This document shows, piece by piece, positions 16,711 through 25,672 of a DNA stretch of 64,000 nucleotides. This stretch comes from JAVDCA01 sp035293985 (GTDB lineage Bacteria; Pseudomonadota; Alphaproteobacteria; Rhizobiales; Xanthobacteraceae). The stretch's first letter is position 1, and every line of letters begins with the position of its first letter. The stretch spans positions 434,001 to 498,000 of the forward strand of contig DATGLS010000052.1 in the NCBI GenBank assembly GCA_035293985.1, read 5' to 3'. A program made the position numbers and the translations under genes. The notes beneath the pieces are model-generated. The model had not been told where the DNA came from. It saw only the letters and a list, made by a program, of their open reading frames with translations, and searched no databases.

Positions 16711-17279
16711 GCGGCCGGCTTCTCGACGATCAGGTTGCCGTCGTCGTCGACCGAAAGCCCGGTCGCGCGCGCTTCCGCGACCACCGACGGGTGCCAGTCG
16801 ACCTTGCCGGCGTCGGGGCCGCCGATGATCGCCATCAGCAGCGCGTCGGGGCGATCGGACAGGTTGCGAAAGCCGCGATAGATGCCGATCGGCACGTTGC
16901 AGATGTCGCCCTCGGCGAGATCGATGGTGCGCTCCTCCTCGCCCTCGAGCCAGAAGACCTGCCAGGGTCCTTTCACGGGAATGAACACCTCTTCGGTCGC
17001 GTGGCGATGCAGCGCCGCGCCCTTGCCCTTGGGCGCGCGGATATAGGTGATCGAGAAGCCTGCCGCGCCCGCCTTGACGTGCGGCTTGAGCGTGGCGTTC
17101 TCGGTGACGCCCATGCCGACCATGTCGATGATCTCGCGCTCATAGGCCGGAATGCGCTGGTCGAGGAACGCGAGCCCCGAGCCGCGCGCGGTCGCCCGCG
17201 CGACGTAACCGCTTTCCATGGCGTCGCGCGAGACGCGCGGGATCGGCTTGCCGGCAAGCCGCGGATCGACGACGGGCAT
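16707..17279 (-). CDS. Cupin domain protein
   Basis: A 190-residue cytoplasmic protein with one conserved cupin barrel. Cupin motif 1 reads KGAALHRHATEEVFIPVKG (two His and a Glu as metal ligands). Motif 2 (EGDICNVPIGIYRGFRNLSD) has Arg where the last His usually lies, so metal binding may be altered. GGAGG sits seven bases before the ATG. First gene of a two-gene operon with the LprI-like gene. Possible roles are dioxygenase, isomerase or ligand binding; the sequence does not decide. Confidence 0.85.
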   Translation of the reverse strand: MPVVDPRLAGKPIPRVSRDAMESGYVARATARGSGLAFLDQRIPAYEREIIDMVGMGVTENATLKPHVKAGAAGFSITYIRAPKGKGAALHRHATEEVFIPVKGPWQVFWLEGEEERTIDLAEGDICNVPIGIYRGFRNLSDRPDALLMAIIGGPDAGKVDWHPSVVAEARATGLSVDDDGNLIVEKPAA

Positions 17280-17359
17280 GGATGGTCCTCCCTCGTGATG
17301 TGTGCCGCCGCGCTCGGCGGCGGTTCCACAATATCACGTGTAAGAATTCGGCACGGTGC

Positions 17360-17405
17360 CTCTGCCTAAGAAGGGTCCCCAAGAAGGGGGAGAGGGAGCG
17401 CAGGA
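17360..17405. repeat. Fragment of the GAAGGGGGAGAGGG intergenic repeat
   Basis: The core AGAAGGGGGAGAGGGAGCGC resembles segments at 21098-21240, 22718-22760 and 43652-43706. It lies just downstream of the Bug gene 17422-18396, in the gap to the cupin gene. Confidence 0.55.
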
Positions 17406-17421
17406 GACGGTGGTTGTTGCC

Positions 17422-18396
17422 CTACTGCACCTTGATGCCGGCGCGCTTGACCACGTCGGCCCATTTGACGATCTCGGATTGGACGAACGGCTCGATGTCT
17501 GCGAGCGGCATGGTGTCCGGCACGCCGGCGCCGTCGGCGATGGCCTTGCGCACGCCCGGATCGGCGAGCGCCGTGGCGACCTCGTTGTGCAGCTTGGCCA
17601 CCACCGCCGCCGGCGTCTGCTTGGGCGCCCACAGCCCGAACCAGACATGATATTCGTAGCCCGGGACGCCGGCCTCGGCGACGGTCGGCACGTCGGGCAG
17701 GAGCGGCGAGCGCTCGCGGCTCGTCACCGCGAGCGCGCGCACGGTGCCGGCGTTGATCTGGCCGAGCGCGCTCGACAGGTTGTCGAAGAACAGCGGAACC
17801 TGGCCGGCGATGACGTCCGTGTAGGCGGGCGCGGCGCCGCGATAGGGCACATGGGTCAGCTTGATCCCGGCCATGAGCTCGAACAGCACCGTCGACAGAT
17901 GCTGCCCGGTGCCGTTGCCGCCCGAGGCGAAATTGATCGCCCCCGGCTTCGCCTTGGCGAGCGCGACCAGCTCCGCGATCGACCGCGCCTGGAAATTCTT
18001 GGCGACCACCACGGCGAACGGATAGTCCGCCAGCATGCCGACCGGCGCGAAGTCGCGGATCGGGTCATAGGGCAGGTGGGCATAGAGGCTCGGATTGACG
18101 GCCATGTTGGCGATCAGGCCGGCGATCAGCGTGTAGCCGTCCGCCGCCGACTTGGCCGCCGCCGCCGTGCCGACCAGCGTGCCAGCGCCCGGCCGGTTGT
18201 CGATGATCACCCCCTGGTGCATCTGCTTGGACAGCTGGTTGGCGACGATGCGCGCGATGATGTCGGTGCCGCCACCCGGCGTCTGCGCCACGATGATGGT
18301 GATCGGACGCGTGGGAAAGTCCTGCGCCGCGGCGAAATGCGGGACGAGACCGACGATGGCGAGCGCGAACGCGCCGGCGGTCAACCGATGAAGCAT
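17422..18396 (-). CDS. Tripartite tricarboxylate transporter (Bug family) solute-binding protein
   Basis: A 324-residue periplasmic protein; signal peptide cleaved near HFAAA (residue 24). Mature hallmarks: DFPTRPITIIVAQTPGGGTDIIARI, IIDNRPGAGTLVGTAAAAKSAADGYTL, INFASGGNGTGQHLSTVLFELMAG, HVPYRGAAPAYTDVIAGQVPLFFDN. GGAGG lies six bases before the ATG. It is transcribed alone and has no membrane partner here. This is one of four Bug genes in the window and the most canonical. Confidence 0.93.
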   Translation of the reverse strand: MLHRLTAGAFALAIVGLVPHFAAAQDFPTRPITIIVAQTPGGGTDIIARIVANQLSKQMHQGVIIDNRPGAGTLVGTAAAAKSAADGYTLIAGLIANMAVNPSLYAHLPYDPIRDFAPVGMLADYPFAVVVAKNFQARSIAELVALAKAKPGAINFASGGNGTGQHLSTVLFELMAGIKLTHVPYRGAAPAYTDVIAGQVPLFFDNLSSALGQINAGTVRALAVTSRERSPLLPDVPTVAEAGVPGYEYHVWFGLWAPKQTPAAVVAKLHNEVATALADPGVRKAIADGAGVPDTMPLADIEPFVQSEIVKWADVVKRAGIKVQ

Positions 18397-18565
18397 GCGA
18401 TTCCTCCGATCGGGTGGGTAAGATCGCTGGCACCGTCATCCGCGCGGGCGACCGCATCGATCTCGGGCCTGCCCGAGATCGACATCACGATACGCAAGTC
18501 GCGCAAGCCCGACTTGCGGCGCGATTTTGCCCACGCGGCGGCAGTATACCGGCGCGGTCGCCCCC
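18397..18565. repeat. Intergenic region with nested palindromes
   Basis: Two short inverted repeats follow each other: GATCTCGGGC/GCCCGAGATC at about 18459-18482, then CAAGTCGCGC..CCCGACTTG at about 18496-18516. The right end (GATTTTGCCCACGCGGCGGCAGTATACC) looks like part of a dispersed element, but no second copy is in this window. Confidence 0.5.
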
Positions 18566-19468
18566 TTACGCTTTGATATGTCGTGCGACGAATTGCACCA
18601 TGCGCGCAAACATGTCGCCGGTCTGCGACAGGTCCGGCGAATGGCCGGCGTGGCGCTCCATCGCGATGTACTCGAGCGCGATCTCGCCGCCGGCACGGCG
18701 GTAGTTGGCGACGAAGCGCTGCGGCTCGTTCGCCGCGACGGGCGATTCCGGGTCGCGATAGTCGTGCAGCGCGTCGCCCTGGCCCTGAAACCAGATGGCG
18801 GGCGGGGTCGCGACCTTCTCGCCGCGCTCGAGCGCGAGCATCGGATTGCCTTCCGCCATGTTGGCCTCCGAGCGCCAGTAGGAATCCTGGCGCGCAATGA
18901 TGCCCTTCGGCCAGTCCGGCGCGTTCGGCCCCGCCTGCACGCGCTTGGCATGGCGATAGCGGCCAAGCGGGTTGATCACCGGCCACGACATGACGACGCA
19001 GCGCACGCTGGCGTCGAGCGCCGGCGCGCCGGCCGGCAGCGGAATCGCGGCATAGCGCGGATCGTCGGGCCGCATCGCCACCAGCATGGCGAGATGACCG
19101 CCGCTCGACTGGCCCGAGAGGCCGACGAGGTGTGGCTCCGTCTTGAGGTCGCGGGCGTTGAGCTTCGCCCAGCGCACCGCGTAGTTGATGTCCTGCACCG
19201 AGGCCGGATAGGGATCGGTGTTGCCGGAGCGGAAATCGAGCGCGATCGAAACGATGCCGTGCGCGGCCATGTACTCGTGGCGCAGCTTTTCGGAAAAGCG
19301 GTCACTCATGCACCAAGCGCCGCCGTGGCATTCGACCAGCGCCGGAAACGGCCCCGCCCCGCGGGGGCGATAGACGCGCGCGAGCAGCGGCTTGTCGCCG
19401 TGACGCAGATATTCGATATCGTCGACCGTGAAGTCGGTGGTCTTCGCCTCGAGCGTTGCGGTGTTCAT
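18566..19468 (-). CDS. Alpha/beta hydrolase, HSL-type esterase
   Basis: A 300-residue cytoplasmic hydrolase of the alpha/beta fold. The oxyanion motif HGG is at 48-50 (ECHGGAWCMSD). The nucleophile elbow is GQSSG at 119-123, with Ser121. A late His (MERHAGHSPD, about 275) and an Asp in the preceding loop (GQGDALHD) complete the likely triad. AAGGGAG lies five bases before the ATG. It is monocistronic between a Bug gene and the VanW gene. It may hydrolyse a carboxylic ester or a lactone; the substrate is not visible. Confidence 0.85.
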   Translation of the reverse strand: MNTATLEAKTTDFTVDDIEYLRHGDKPLLARVYRPRGAGPFPALVECHGGAWCMSDRFSEKLRHEYMAAHGIVSIALDFRSGNTDPYPASVQDINYAVRWAKLNARDLKTEPHLVGLSGQSSGGHLAMLVAMRPDDPRYAAIPLPAGAPALDASVRCVVMSWPVINPLGRYRHAKRVQAGPNAPDWPKGIIARQDSYWRSEANMAEGNPMLALERGEKVATPPAIWFQGQGDALHDYRDPESPVAANEPQRFVANYRRAGGEIALEYIAMERHAGHSPDLSQTGDMFARMVQFVARHIKA

Positions 19469-19521
19469 GAGCGCTCCCTTTCGTTCCGTCGACCGAGTCT
19501 AGCCCGGATCGCCTGCGCCCC

Positions 19522-20289
19522 TCAATGCGGGTCGGCCGGCGCGTGCGCCGTATAGACGTCGGCGCTCATCAGCTCGCGTACGCCGGCGGGTGATGTGCGA
19601 AAGACGCGGACGTGCCGCGCCGCGCCATCCTCGACCTTGTCGATCTCGAGCATCGCCGGAGCGAGCGCCGTGGCGGCGCGCACCGTACCGATCACGCGCT
19701 CGGTCTCGACCGCGAAATGGAATTCGATCGATGTGCCGCGATCGTTCTCGAGCCGCACGTCCTTGTGCCCGTAGACCACGGTCGCGTCGAGGCCGAGCGG
19801 TGTGAAGCGCGTCGCTTCGGTGTAGAGGTCCTGCGTATGCGGGTGGCGCTCGATGATCGCCAGGCCGGCGCGCAGGCCGAGCTCGTAGGCAAGGCCGCTG
19901 AGCTGGCAGAGCCCCCCGCCGATATCGGGCCCGAGCACGTCGGCGCGGATCGAGCGTCCGATCTGGAAGCCATGGGCGACGTCCGGCGGACCGATGAGGG
20001 CCCAGAAGGAGAAGATCCGGCCGGGCGCGATGATCGCACCGTTGAGCCGCGCGGCCGCGAGCCGCAGATTGGCGAGCTTGCCTTGCCAATGCTCGGACTG
20101 ACGGACCGGTTGGATCACCGACAGGATCTCGGTCGCGCATGAGCCGTCGACACGCGCGTCGGATGGGCGCACCATGGCGCGCGACGTTCCCGATAGCGAG
20201 TCATGCAAGGCCCGGCGCGCCAGTGCGATCCGCAGGCGGATCGGCGCCGGCACACGGCGGCGCAAGGCGCGCCTGACGAGTGCAATCAC
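19522..20289 (-). CDS. VanW family protein
   Basis: A 255-residue protein. The VanW core runs from about residue 60 to 190: GKLANLRLAAARLNGAIIAPGRIFSFW, GFQIGRSIRADVLGPDIGGGLCQLSGLAYELGLRAGL, IIERHPHTQDL. VanW is named from glycopeptide-resistance clusters, but its biochemical role is unknown and most bacterial copies have nothing to do with vancomycin. The GTG start overlaps the methyltransferase stop (GTGA at 20286-20289), and AAGGAG lies six bases upstream. No signal peptide is seen. Confidence 0.85.
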   Translation of the reverse strand: MIALVRRALRRRVPAPIRLRIALARRALHDSLSGTSRAMVRPSDARVDGSCATEILSVIQPVRQSEHWQGKLANLRLAAARLNGAIIAPGRIFSFWALIGPPDVAHGFQIGRSIRADVLGPDIGGGLCQLSGLAYELGLRAGLAIIERHPHTQDLYTEATRFTPLGLDATVVYGHKDVRLENDRGTSIEFHFAVETERVIGTVRAATALAPAMLEIDKVEDGAARHVRVFRTSPAGVRELMSADVYTAHAPADPH

Positions 20290-20963
20290 GATGGCTCCTT
20301 CACGAACCGGCCGACCAGATAGGAGGCGCACGCCGGCGCAAGCGCCGCGAGCTGCCGGTCGAGCCGCGCGAGGCCGCCGCGCAGGCGACGCGGAATGCGG
20401 TGCACGGGCAGCAGCGCGACGCCGACGGTCTGTTGCAGCATGAGGCCGGCCGGGGCCGCGAGATTGCGGAATTGCGCGGTCGTGAGGCTCGTCGCGCCGT
20501 GCCAGCCGGCATCGCGGCGCGGATGCAGCCGCCGGCGCAACGCCGACGGAATATCGGCGATGAGGACGCCGCCGGGCCGGAGCACGCGGCCGGCCTCGCA
20601 AAAGAACCCCGCGATGACCGCGGGGGTCAGATGCATCAAGAGATGAAAGCTGAAGGCCGCATCGAACGAGGCGGCGTCGAACGGAAGCGAGGTCACGTCG
20701 GCGCCGACCAAAGTCCGGTCGGATCTTCCCCGCGCGATCTCGAGGCTCGCGACGCTGGCATCGCAGCCGTGGGTCGCGAACTCGCTCAGACGCCCGGTGC
20801 CGCAGCCGAGATCGAGGACCCGGGCCGCGCCCGGCGGCAGCAGGCGCGCCAGGATGGCGCGCTCTTGCGCGTCGATGAATTTGCCGTAGGAATGGCCGAA
20901 CCGCTCCGCGTCGTAGGTCGGCGCGAGGCGGTCGTAATACTGGATGATGGTACGATCGGTCAC
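20286..20963 (-). CDS. Class I SAM-dependent methyltransferase
   Basis: A 225-residue cytoplasmic methyltransferase. It begins TIIQYYDRLAPTYDAERFGHSYGKFIDAQE, typical of the UbiE/BioC-like group. Motif I is VLDLGCGTGRLSEFA (about 48-62), and LRPGGVLIADIP is the post-motif strand. The start is GTG with no strong ribosome site. It is coupled to the VanW gene. The acceptor could be a lipid, a quinone-like or a small molecule; nothing points to one. Confidence 0.85.
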   Translation of the reverse strand: MTDRTIIQYYDRLAPTYDAERFGHSYGKFIDAQERAILARLLPPGAARVLDLGCGTGRLSEFATHGCDASVASLEIARGRSDRTLVGADVTSLPFDAASFDAAFSFHLLMHLTPAVIAGFFCEAGRVLRPGGVLIADIPSALRRRLHPRRDAGWHGATSLTTAQFRNLAAPAGLMLQQTVGVALLPVHRIPRRLRGGLARLDRQLAALAPACASYLVGRFVKEPS

Positions 20964-21097
20964 GTGAGGCTCGTAAACCTACGGCGTTCGGACCCATCCA
21001 CCCACGATTTCTCGATCAGTCCCCCACGTTCGTCATTCTGTCATGAGGCGCGATGTCCGCGCAATCGAATGTGAGGTGAGCACGGCGGTGCGCTCCT

Positions 21098-21240
21098 CCT
21101 CCGCCCTTAGGGACCCTTTAGGGGGAGAAGGTCGGGATCAGGGGGCGCCTTCGCAAACGCCGACGTCGCGACTCGTGGAGAGCCCCCCTCACCCCACCCT
21201 CTCCCGCTGAAGGGGCGCTGAAGGGGGAGAGGGGGCAGGC
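21098..21240. repeat. Intergenic repeat with CCCTCACCCC and GAAGGGGGAGAGGG modules
   Basis: Contains GGGACCCTTTAGGGGGAGAAGG, CCCCTCACCCCACCCTCTCCCGC and GCTGAAGGGGGAGAGGGGGC. The C-rich and G-rich modules are complementary and would pair. Related pieces occur at 22718-22886 and 43652-43706, flanking the same or other genes. No coding potential. Confidence 0.75.
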
Positions 21241-21255
21241 AGCGTGCGGTGGCGG

Positions 21256-22554
21256 TCACTTCGTCGCGTTGGCGTACGGATAGATCAAATCGCCCGACTT
21301 GTACTCCGGCGGGTCGATGATCACCTCGGTCTTGAAGTCGCGGAACTCGTCGATGCTGTTGCTCTTGATGCCCTGGAACTGCACCAGCAGCATGCGCTCG
21401 GACGCCCACTCGCCGCGGTCGCCGAACTTCACGTCGCCGACCACCGTGTGGAAGGTGGTCTTGCGGATGTAGTCGGCGAGCACGTCGTCCTTGAGGCTCT
21501 TGGTCGCCTCGATCGCCTGGCCGAGCACCTGCAGGTACGCATAGGCCCACACCGGCATGTAGTAGCCGAGCGGATCGACCCCGGCGTCCTTGGCCTTCGC
21601 CTGATACTTCTTCAAGAGGTCCATGGATCCCGGGAACTGGAGCTTGGGCGCCGGAATCCAGGTCTCGTAGTTGACGATGCCGTTGAGCAGGGGGCCGAGC
21701 TGGGTCTTGAACACCGTCGCCTGCAAACCCACCATGGCGCCGCCGATCATCTTCGGCTTGTAGCCGACCTCATGGATCGCCTTGACGAGGCCGACGGTGT
21801 CGAGCGGATAGGAGCAGATGACGACGACGTCCGGATTGGCCGCCTGCACCGCGCGCACGATCGGCGTGAAGTCGGTCGTGGTCGGGGGATAGCTGCGGTC
21901 GTAGACGATCTTGAGCTTGGCCTCCTTGGCGTTGTCGCGCGCGCCCTCGCAGGCGTTGCGCCCGAACTCGGCGTCGACCGAGACGATCGCCACCGTCTGC
22001 GGCTTCGGGTTCTGCGCCGTCGCGACCGTGAACATGTGCTTGGTGAAGGTCGGCCGCGGCGTCGGCCCGGTCGGCAGCATCGAGAAATACTTGTCGTACT
22101 TGAACTCGTCGTTGATGCCGGTGCCGAACAGGCTCAGAAACAGCTTCTTGCGCTGGATCATGATCGGCATCGCGGGCGCGATCTGGGTCGAGGCGTAGCC
22201 GCTCACCGCGAAATCGACTTTGTCGACGTCGAGCAGCTTGGTGTAGATGCCGGGCACCGCGGCCGGGCTGCTCTGGTCGTCGTAATAGACGAGCTCGACC
22301 TTGCGCCCGAGCAGGCCGCCCTTGGCGTTGACGTCGTCGCGCCAGATCTGCATCGCGAGCAGCGACATCTTGCCGTTGGCGGCGAGCGGGCCGGTGAGCG
22401 CCATGCCGAACCCGATCCGGATCGGCGGCTCGGCCGCGAGCGCCGATGCCCCGAGCGCGAGCGCGGCCAGCGCCGGCACGAGCATGCGGCGCGTGAGCCG
22501 GCCGAGCCATCGATGTGGGGCCGGATGTGGTGGAGTTACATTTCCAAAGACCAT
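21256..22554 (-). CDS. Branched-chain amino acid-type (LivK-like) ABC substrate-binding protein
   Basis: A 432-residue periplasmic protein of the Peripla_BP_6 family. A long n-region precedes the hydrophobic signal core (LVPALAALALGASALAAEP). The mature part opens IRIGFGMALTGPLAANGKMSLLAMQIWRDDVNAKGG, typical of Liv/amide-binding proteins. Later segments: VELVYYDDQSSPAAVPGIYTKLL and PDVVVICSYPLDTVGLVKAIHEVG. GGGAG lies six bases before the chosen ATG; longer in-frame starts add an unrelated tail. No Liv permease or ATPase is adjacent, so it must use a transporter encoded elsewhere. The next gene is a divergent hydroxylase, so an aromatic ligand is possible. Confidence 0.9.
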   Translation of the reverse strand: MVFGNVTPPHPAPHRWLGRLTRRMLVPALAALALGASALAAEPPIRIGFGMALTGPLAANGKMSLLAMQIWRDDVNAKGGLLGRKVELVYYDDQSSPAAVPGIYTKLLDVDKVDFAVSGYASTQIAPAMPIMIQRKKLFLSLFGTGINDEFKYDKYFSMLPTGPTPRPTFTKHMFTVATAQNPKPQTVAIVSVDAEFGRNACEGARDNAKEAKLKIVYDRSYPPTTTDFTPIVRAVQAANPDVVVICSYPLDTVGLVKAIHEVGYKPKMIGGAMVGLQATVFKTQLGPLLNGIVNYETWIPAPKLQFPGSMDLLKKYQAKAKDAGVDPLGYYMPVWAYAYLQVLGQAIEATKSLKDDVLADYIRKTTFHTVVGDVKFGDRGEWASERMLLVQFQGIKSNSIDEFRDFKTEVIIDPPEYKSGDLIYPYANATK

Positions 22555-22903
22555 GGGCGTCTCCCAGGATTGCGCCGCGCCGAGATGACCACACGCGGCC
22601 TTCGTTATCGGGACAAGCATAACCCGGTTCGCGTCTCCCCGCGCAAGCCTCTCCGTCGCATAGGCCGCATCCCACCAGCGATGGGTGGGCAGCAACAAGG
22701 AACGGTGCCTGCGACCCTTCTCCCTTCAGGGGCCCCTTCAGCGGGAGAGGGAGCGTGCGGTACTCACCTCACATACATTCCCCCGCGCCGGTAGGCTGGG
22801 GCCGGAAAGTGCTATGTGGTTCAACTGAACCTCCGAGAGCCCCTCACCCGACGCGCTGCGCGCGGCGACCTCTCCGCTCGCGGGAGCGGTGGAAACGAAC
22901 CCC
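22555..22903. other. Divergent intergenic region with repeat modules
   Basis: Separates the Liv-type binding protein from the divergent FAD hydroxylase. It contains CTTCAGCGGGAGAGGGAGCGTGCGG near 22735-22760 and CCCCTCACCCGACGCGCTGCGCGCGG near 22838, both of the same repeat family as 21098-21240. No gene seen. Confidence 0.6.
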
Positions 22904-24562
22904 ATGGCTGCACCCACTCCCTCCACCGACTGCCAGGTTCTCATCGCGGGCGGCGGACCGATCGGGCTTGCGCTTGCGGCGGATCTCGGGCGGCGCGGCA
23001 TCCTGACGCTGCTGGTCGAGCGGAACGAGAACAAGATCGGCGCGGCGAAGATGCTCGAGGTGGGCGTGCGCACCATGGAGTTCTGCCGCCAGCTCGGCAT
23101 CGCCGAGCGGGTGCGCAACTGGGGCTTTCCGTTCGACTGGGCGCTCGATTCGGCCTTCGTCACATCGATGACCGGTTACGAGCTCGGCCGCGTGCGCACG
23201 CCGCCGCTCGGCGCCTATCGCGACACGCCGGCGAGCCCGGAACGCGGCCTGCCCTGCCCGCAGACCTGGTTCGACCCGATCCTGCAGGACTGCGCGCGCT
23301 CGTTCCCGAGCGTCGCGATCCGCCATCGCGTGCGGCTCGATAGTTTCGTGCAGGACGAGGCGGGTGTCACCGCGCAGCTCACCGACCTCGCGGCCGGCGG
23401 CCGCGAAAGCGTGCGGGCCCGCTATCTCGTCGGCTGCGACGGCTTTGCCAGCACGGTGCGCGAGCTGCTCGGCATTCACGTGCGCGGCGATCCGCACATC
23501 GACTGGTCGATGACCATCTACCTGCGCATCCCGGATTTCTTCATGCATCACGACAAGGCGAAGGCGTTTCGTTACGTTTATGTCGGGCCGGAGGGGACGT
23601 GGTCCTTTCTCTCCATCGTCGACGGGCGCGACCTGTGGCGGCTGCAGCTCGTCGACGTCGATGCCGGGCGGCTGGAGAGCGCCGATATTCCGGCGCTGAT
23701 GCGGCGCTGCATGGGCTGCGACGTGCCCTACGAGATCGAGGATAAAAATCTTTGGGTGCGCAAGCGCACCGTCGCGGACCGTTTCATGGACGGCCGCGTC
23801 TTTCTCGCCGGCGACAGCGCGCACGCCCACCCGCCGAACGGCGGCCTCGGCATGAACACCGGCATCGGCGATGCGTTCGATCTCGGCTGGAAGCTCGCCG
23901 CCACCCTCGACGGCTGGGGCGGCCCGGCGCTGCTCGAGAGCTACGATTACGAGCGCCGCCCGGCGTCGGCGCGCGCCGCCGAGGTCTCGCTGCAGAACTA
24001 TCGGCGGCTCACCAGCGCGGCGCCGCGCACCGAGATCTATGACGCGACGCCGGCCGGCGAGGCGGTGCGCCGCACGATCGGCGCGCGCCTCGTCGCCGAG
24101 AACGAGAAGTCGTGGCATCCGGTCGGCGTCCACCTCGGCTACATCTATCACCCTTCGCCGATCGTGGTGCCGGACGGAACGCCGGCGCCCGCCGACGACA
24201 CGATCGGCTATGTGCCGACGAGCTTTCCGGGCGCCCGCGCGCCGCACGCCTGGATCGCGCCGGAGCGCTCGATCCTCGACCTGTTCGGCGCCGGCTTCGT
24301 GCTGCTGAAGTTCGCCGACGTGGCGAGCGATGCGATGGAGCGCGCCGCGGCGGCGCGCCGCGTGCCGCTCGCGGTGCATCGCATCGACGATGCGGCGATC
24401 GCCGCGCTCTATGCGCGCAAGCTGGTGCTGGTGCGGCCGGACGGCCACGTCGCCTGGCGCGGCGACGCGCTGCCCCCCTCGGCGGAAGCGCTGATCGACA
24501 CGGTGCGCGGCGCCGGCGCGCGCGTTGCGGCGAGGCGCGCGGCGGATGTGGCGCGCATATGA
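22904..24562 (+). CDS. FAD-dependent aromatic hydroxylase (PheA/TfdB/MhpA type)
   Basis: A 552-residue flavoprotein monooxygenase. FAD motif GxGxxG is QVLIAGGGPIGLALAADLGRRG (about 11-32). The DG motif is RARYLVGCDGFASTVRELLGI. The second FAD motif is GRVFLAGDSAHAHPPNGGLGMNTGIGDAFDLGWKLAA, complete. A C-terminal thioredoxin-like domain follows (LDLFGAGFVLLKFADV, LVLVRPDGHVAWRG). It should hydroxylate a phenolic ring using NAD(P)H and oxygen in the cytoplasm. The ATG at 22904 is preferred over an upstream GTG for its spacing from GGTGGA. It is transcribed alone, divergent from the Liv-type binding protein. Confidence 0.92.
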   Translation: MAAPTPSTDCQVLIAGGGPIGLALAADLGRRGILTLLVERNENKIGAAKMLEVGVRTMEFCRQLGIAERVRNWGFPFDWALDSAFVTSMTGYELGRVRTPPLGAYRDTPASPERGLPCPQTWFDPILQDCARSFPSVAIRHRVRLDSFVQDEAGVTAQLTDLAAGGRESVRARYLVGCDGFASTVRELLGIHVRGDPHIDWSMTIYLRIPDFFMHHDKAKAFRYVYVGPEGTWSFLSIVDGRDLWRLQLVDVDAGRLESADIPALMRRCMGCDVPYEIEDKNLWVRKRTVADRFMDGRVFLAGDSAHAHPPNGGLGMNTGIGDAFDLGWKLAATLDGWGGPALLESYDYERRPASARAAEVSLQNYRRLTSAAPRTEIYDATPAGEAVRRTIGARLVAENEKSWHPVGVHLGYIYHPSPIVVPDGTPAPADDTIGYVPTSFPGARAPHAWIAPERSILDLFGAGFVLLKFADVASDAMERAAAARRVPLAVHRIDDAAIAALYARKLVLVRPDGHVAWRGDALPPSAEALIDTVRGAGARVAARRAADVARI

Positions 24563-24746
24563 GGCGGGGCACGCTGCCCGCGCTCACCTCACATGCGGCT
24601 CGCCCTTGCTGAGGCTTTGCTCAAGGGCCGGCCGGCGAAGTCGCCGTAGCAAAGGTGGACCCCGAGCTGGACAGTCATCGACTGCTCGCGGGCGACGGCG
24701 CGCACGCCGGCGCGGCCGAAGGGATGATGTCGCGGCCCGCGTCGCG

Positions 24747-25223
24747 CTACGGGTCCGCGATCTCGTCATAGCCGCGGCCGAGAAATTCGATGAAGCAGAA
24801 GCCGCCGCCCGGAGGATTGGTGACCGCTGCAACTGGAACCAAGCTGTTTCCGATCGTTCCAGGCAAGGGCGTGGTCGTCTTATTGTTGTTCGCCCACCCG
24901 ATGTCGCCCTCGACGCCGACGATCCACGCTGGCGCGAACTGCCAATTATAGCCCGCAAAGGTGCTGATACGCGCCGCGACGCTGTCCATTGCGCCGTGGT
25001 CGCCCGCGGTTTGGGTGAATCCAAACGGCGCAAGGACGTCGCTCGTGCGCCAGTCGTTCTCGGCCCAGCGTCCACCGAGCCCCAGCCCGCCGTAGAAGCC
25101 GGTCCATGAGGACGCAATTGTCGCCGGCGCCTTGAGTGGCATGTCGGCGGCGCGGCCATCGCTCATCAGACCGAGCACGACAAGCAACGCAGCCGATGCT
25201 GACGCGAAATCCAGCCTTCTCAT
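24747..25223 (-). pseudogene. Truncated Omp25/RopB-like outer membrane beta-barrel protein
   Basis: Encodes 158 residues. The signal peptide (MRRLDFASASAALLVVLGLM, cut near GRAA) and the opening DMPLKAPATIASSWTGFYGGLGLGGRW are classical for rhizobial Omp25-like porins. Strands continue through ARISTFAGYNWQFAPAWIVGVEGDIGWANNN. After about residue 130 the sequence departs (GGGFCFIEFLGRGYDEIADP, stop). The second half of the barrel (usually a further 80-130 residues ending in Phe) is missing, and I see no continuation in another frame. Probably a 3'-truncated gene whose barrel cannot close. Confidence 0.7.
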
Positions 25224-25672
25224 GGGCATCTCCCAGCATCGATAATAGCCGGTCTGTCCGGCAAGAGTCTGTGGTTCCGGAGCCACATTTCCCGGGAATT
25301 TTCAGCGTATTGCGAACGTGTGCGACCTCTGCGTTTGACTGGCCCCAGGTCGGGAAGCTCATGCGCGGGCCGAGGTACGGGTCATCAGGCGACATTCGGC
25401 TGGCAGTCGCGATGTCCGCTTTACCCCAAAGCGAACATCGGCTCACCTGTTTATGAGTACACGCCCCGGCGCAGCCGCACTGCGCTTCACCTCGCCGCCA
25501 TCCTCGGCGGGGCTTTCATGCTTGCCCTGCTCGCGAACGCGACGTTCTCCGGCTCGCCTCCGACCTTATCGACCCGGCGGACGTAGATGGTGTGAGCGAC
25601 GTCGCGCGTGTCGACGTCCAGCAGGAACGCGGCCGCGCACGCCGCGCCTCGCGCATCGCGTCTCAGCCCTGC
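25224..25672. other. Intergenic region with a dispersed-element fragment
   Basis: No gene seen. The stretch 25388-25452 (GCAGTCGCGATGTCCGCTTTACCCC...) resembles a short element very common between genes in Bradyrhizobium and relatives and often miscalled as a small ORF beginning MSALPQ or MSALGQ. The remainder is G+C-rich without ribosome sites. Confidence 0.5.

Noticed and set aside
22604..22698. Longer start for the Liv-type binding protein
   Set aside because: The added residues before MVFGNV are not a signal and the ribosome site fits 22554.
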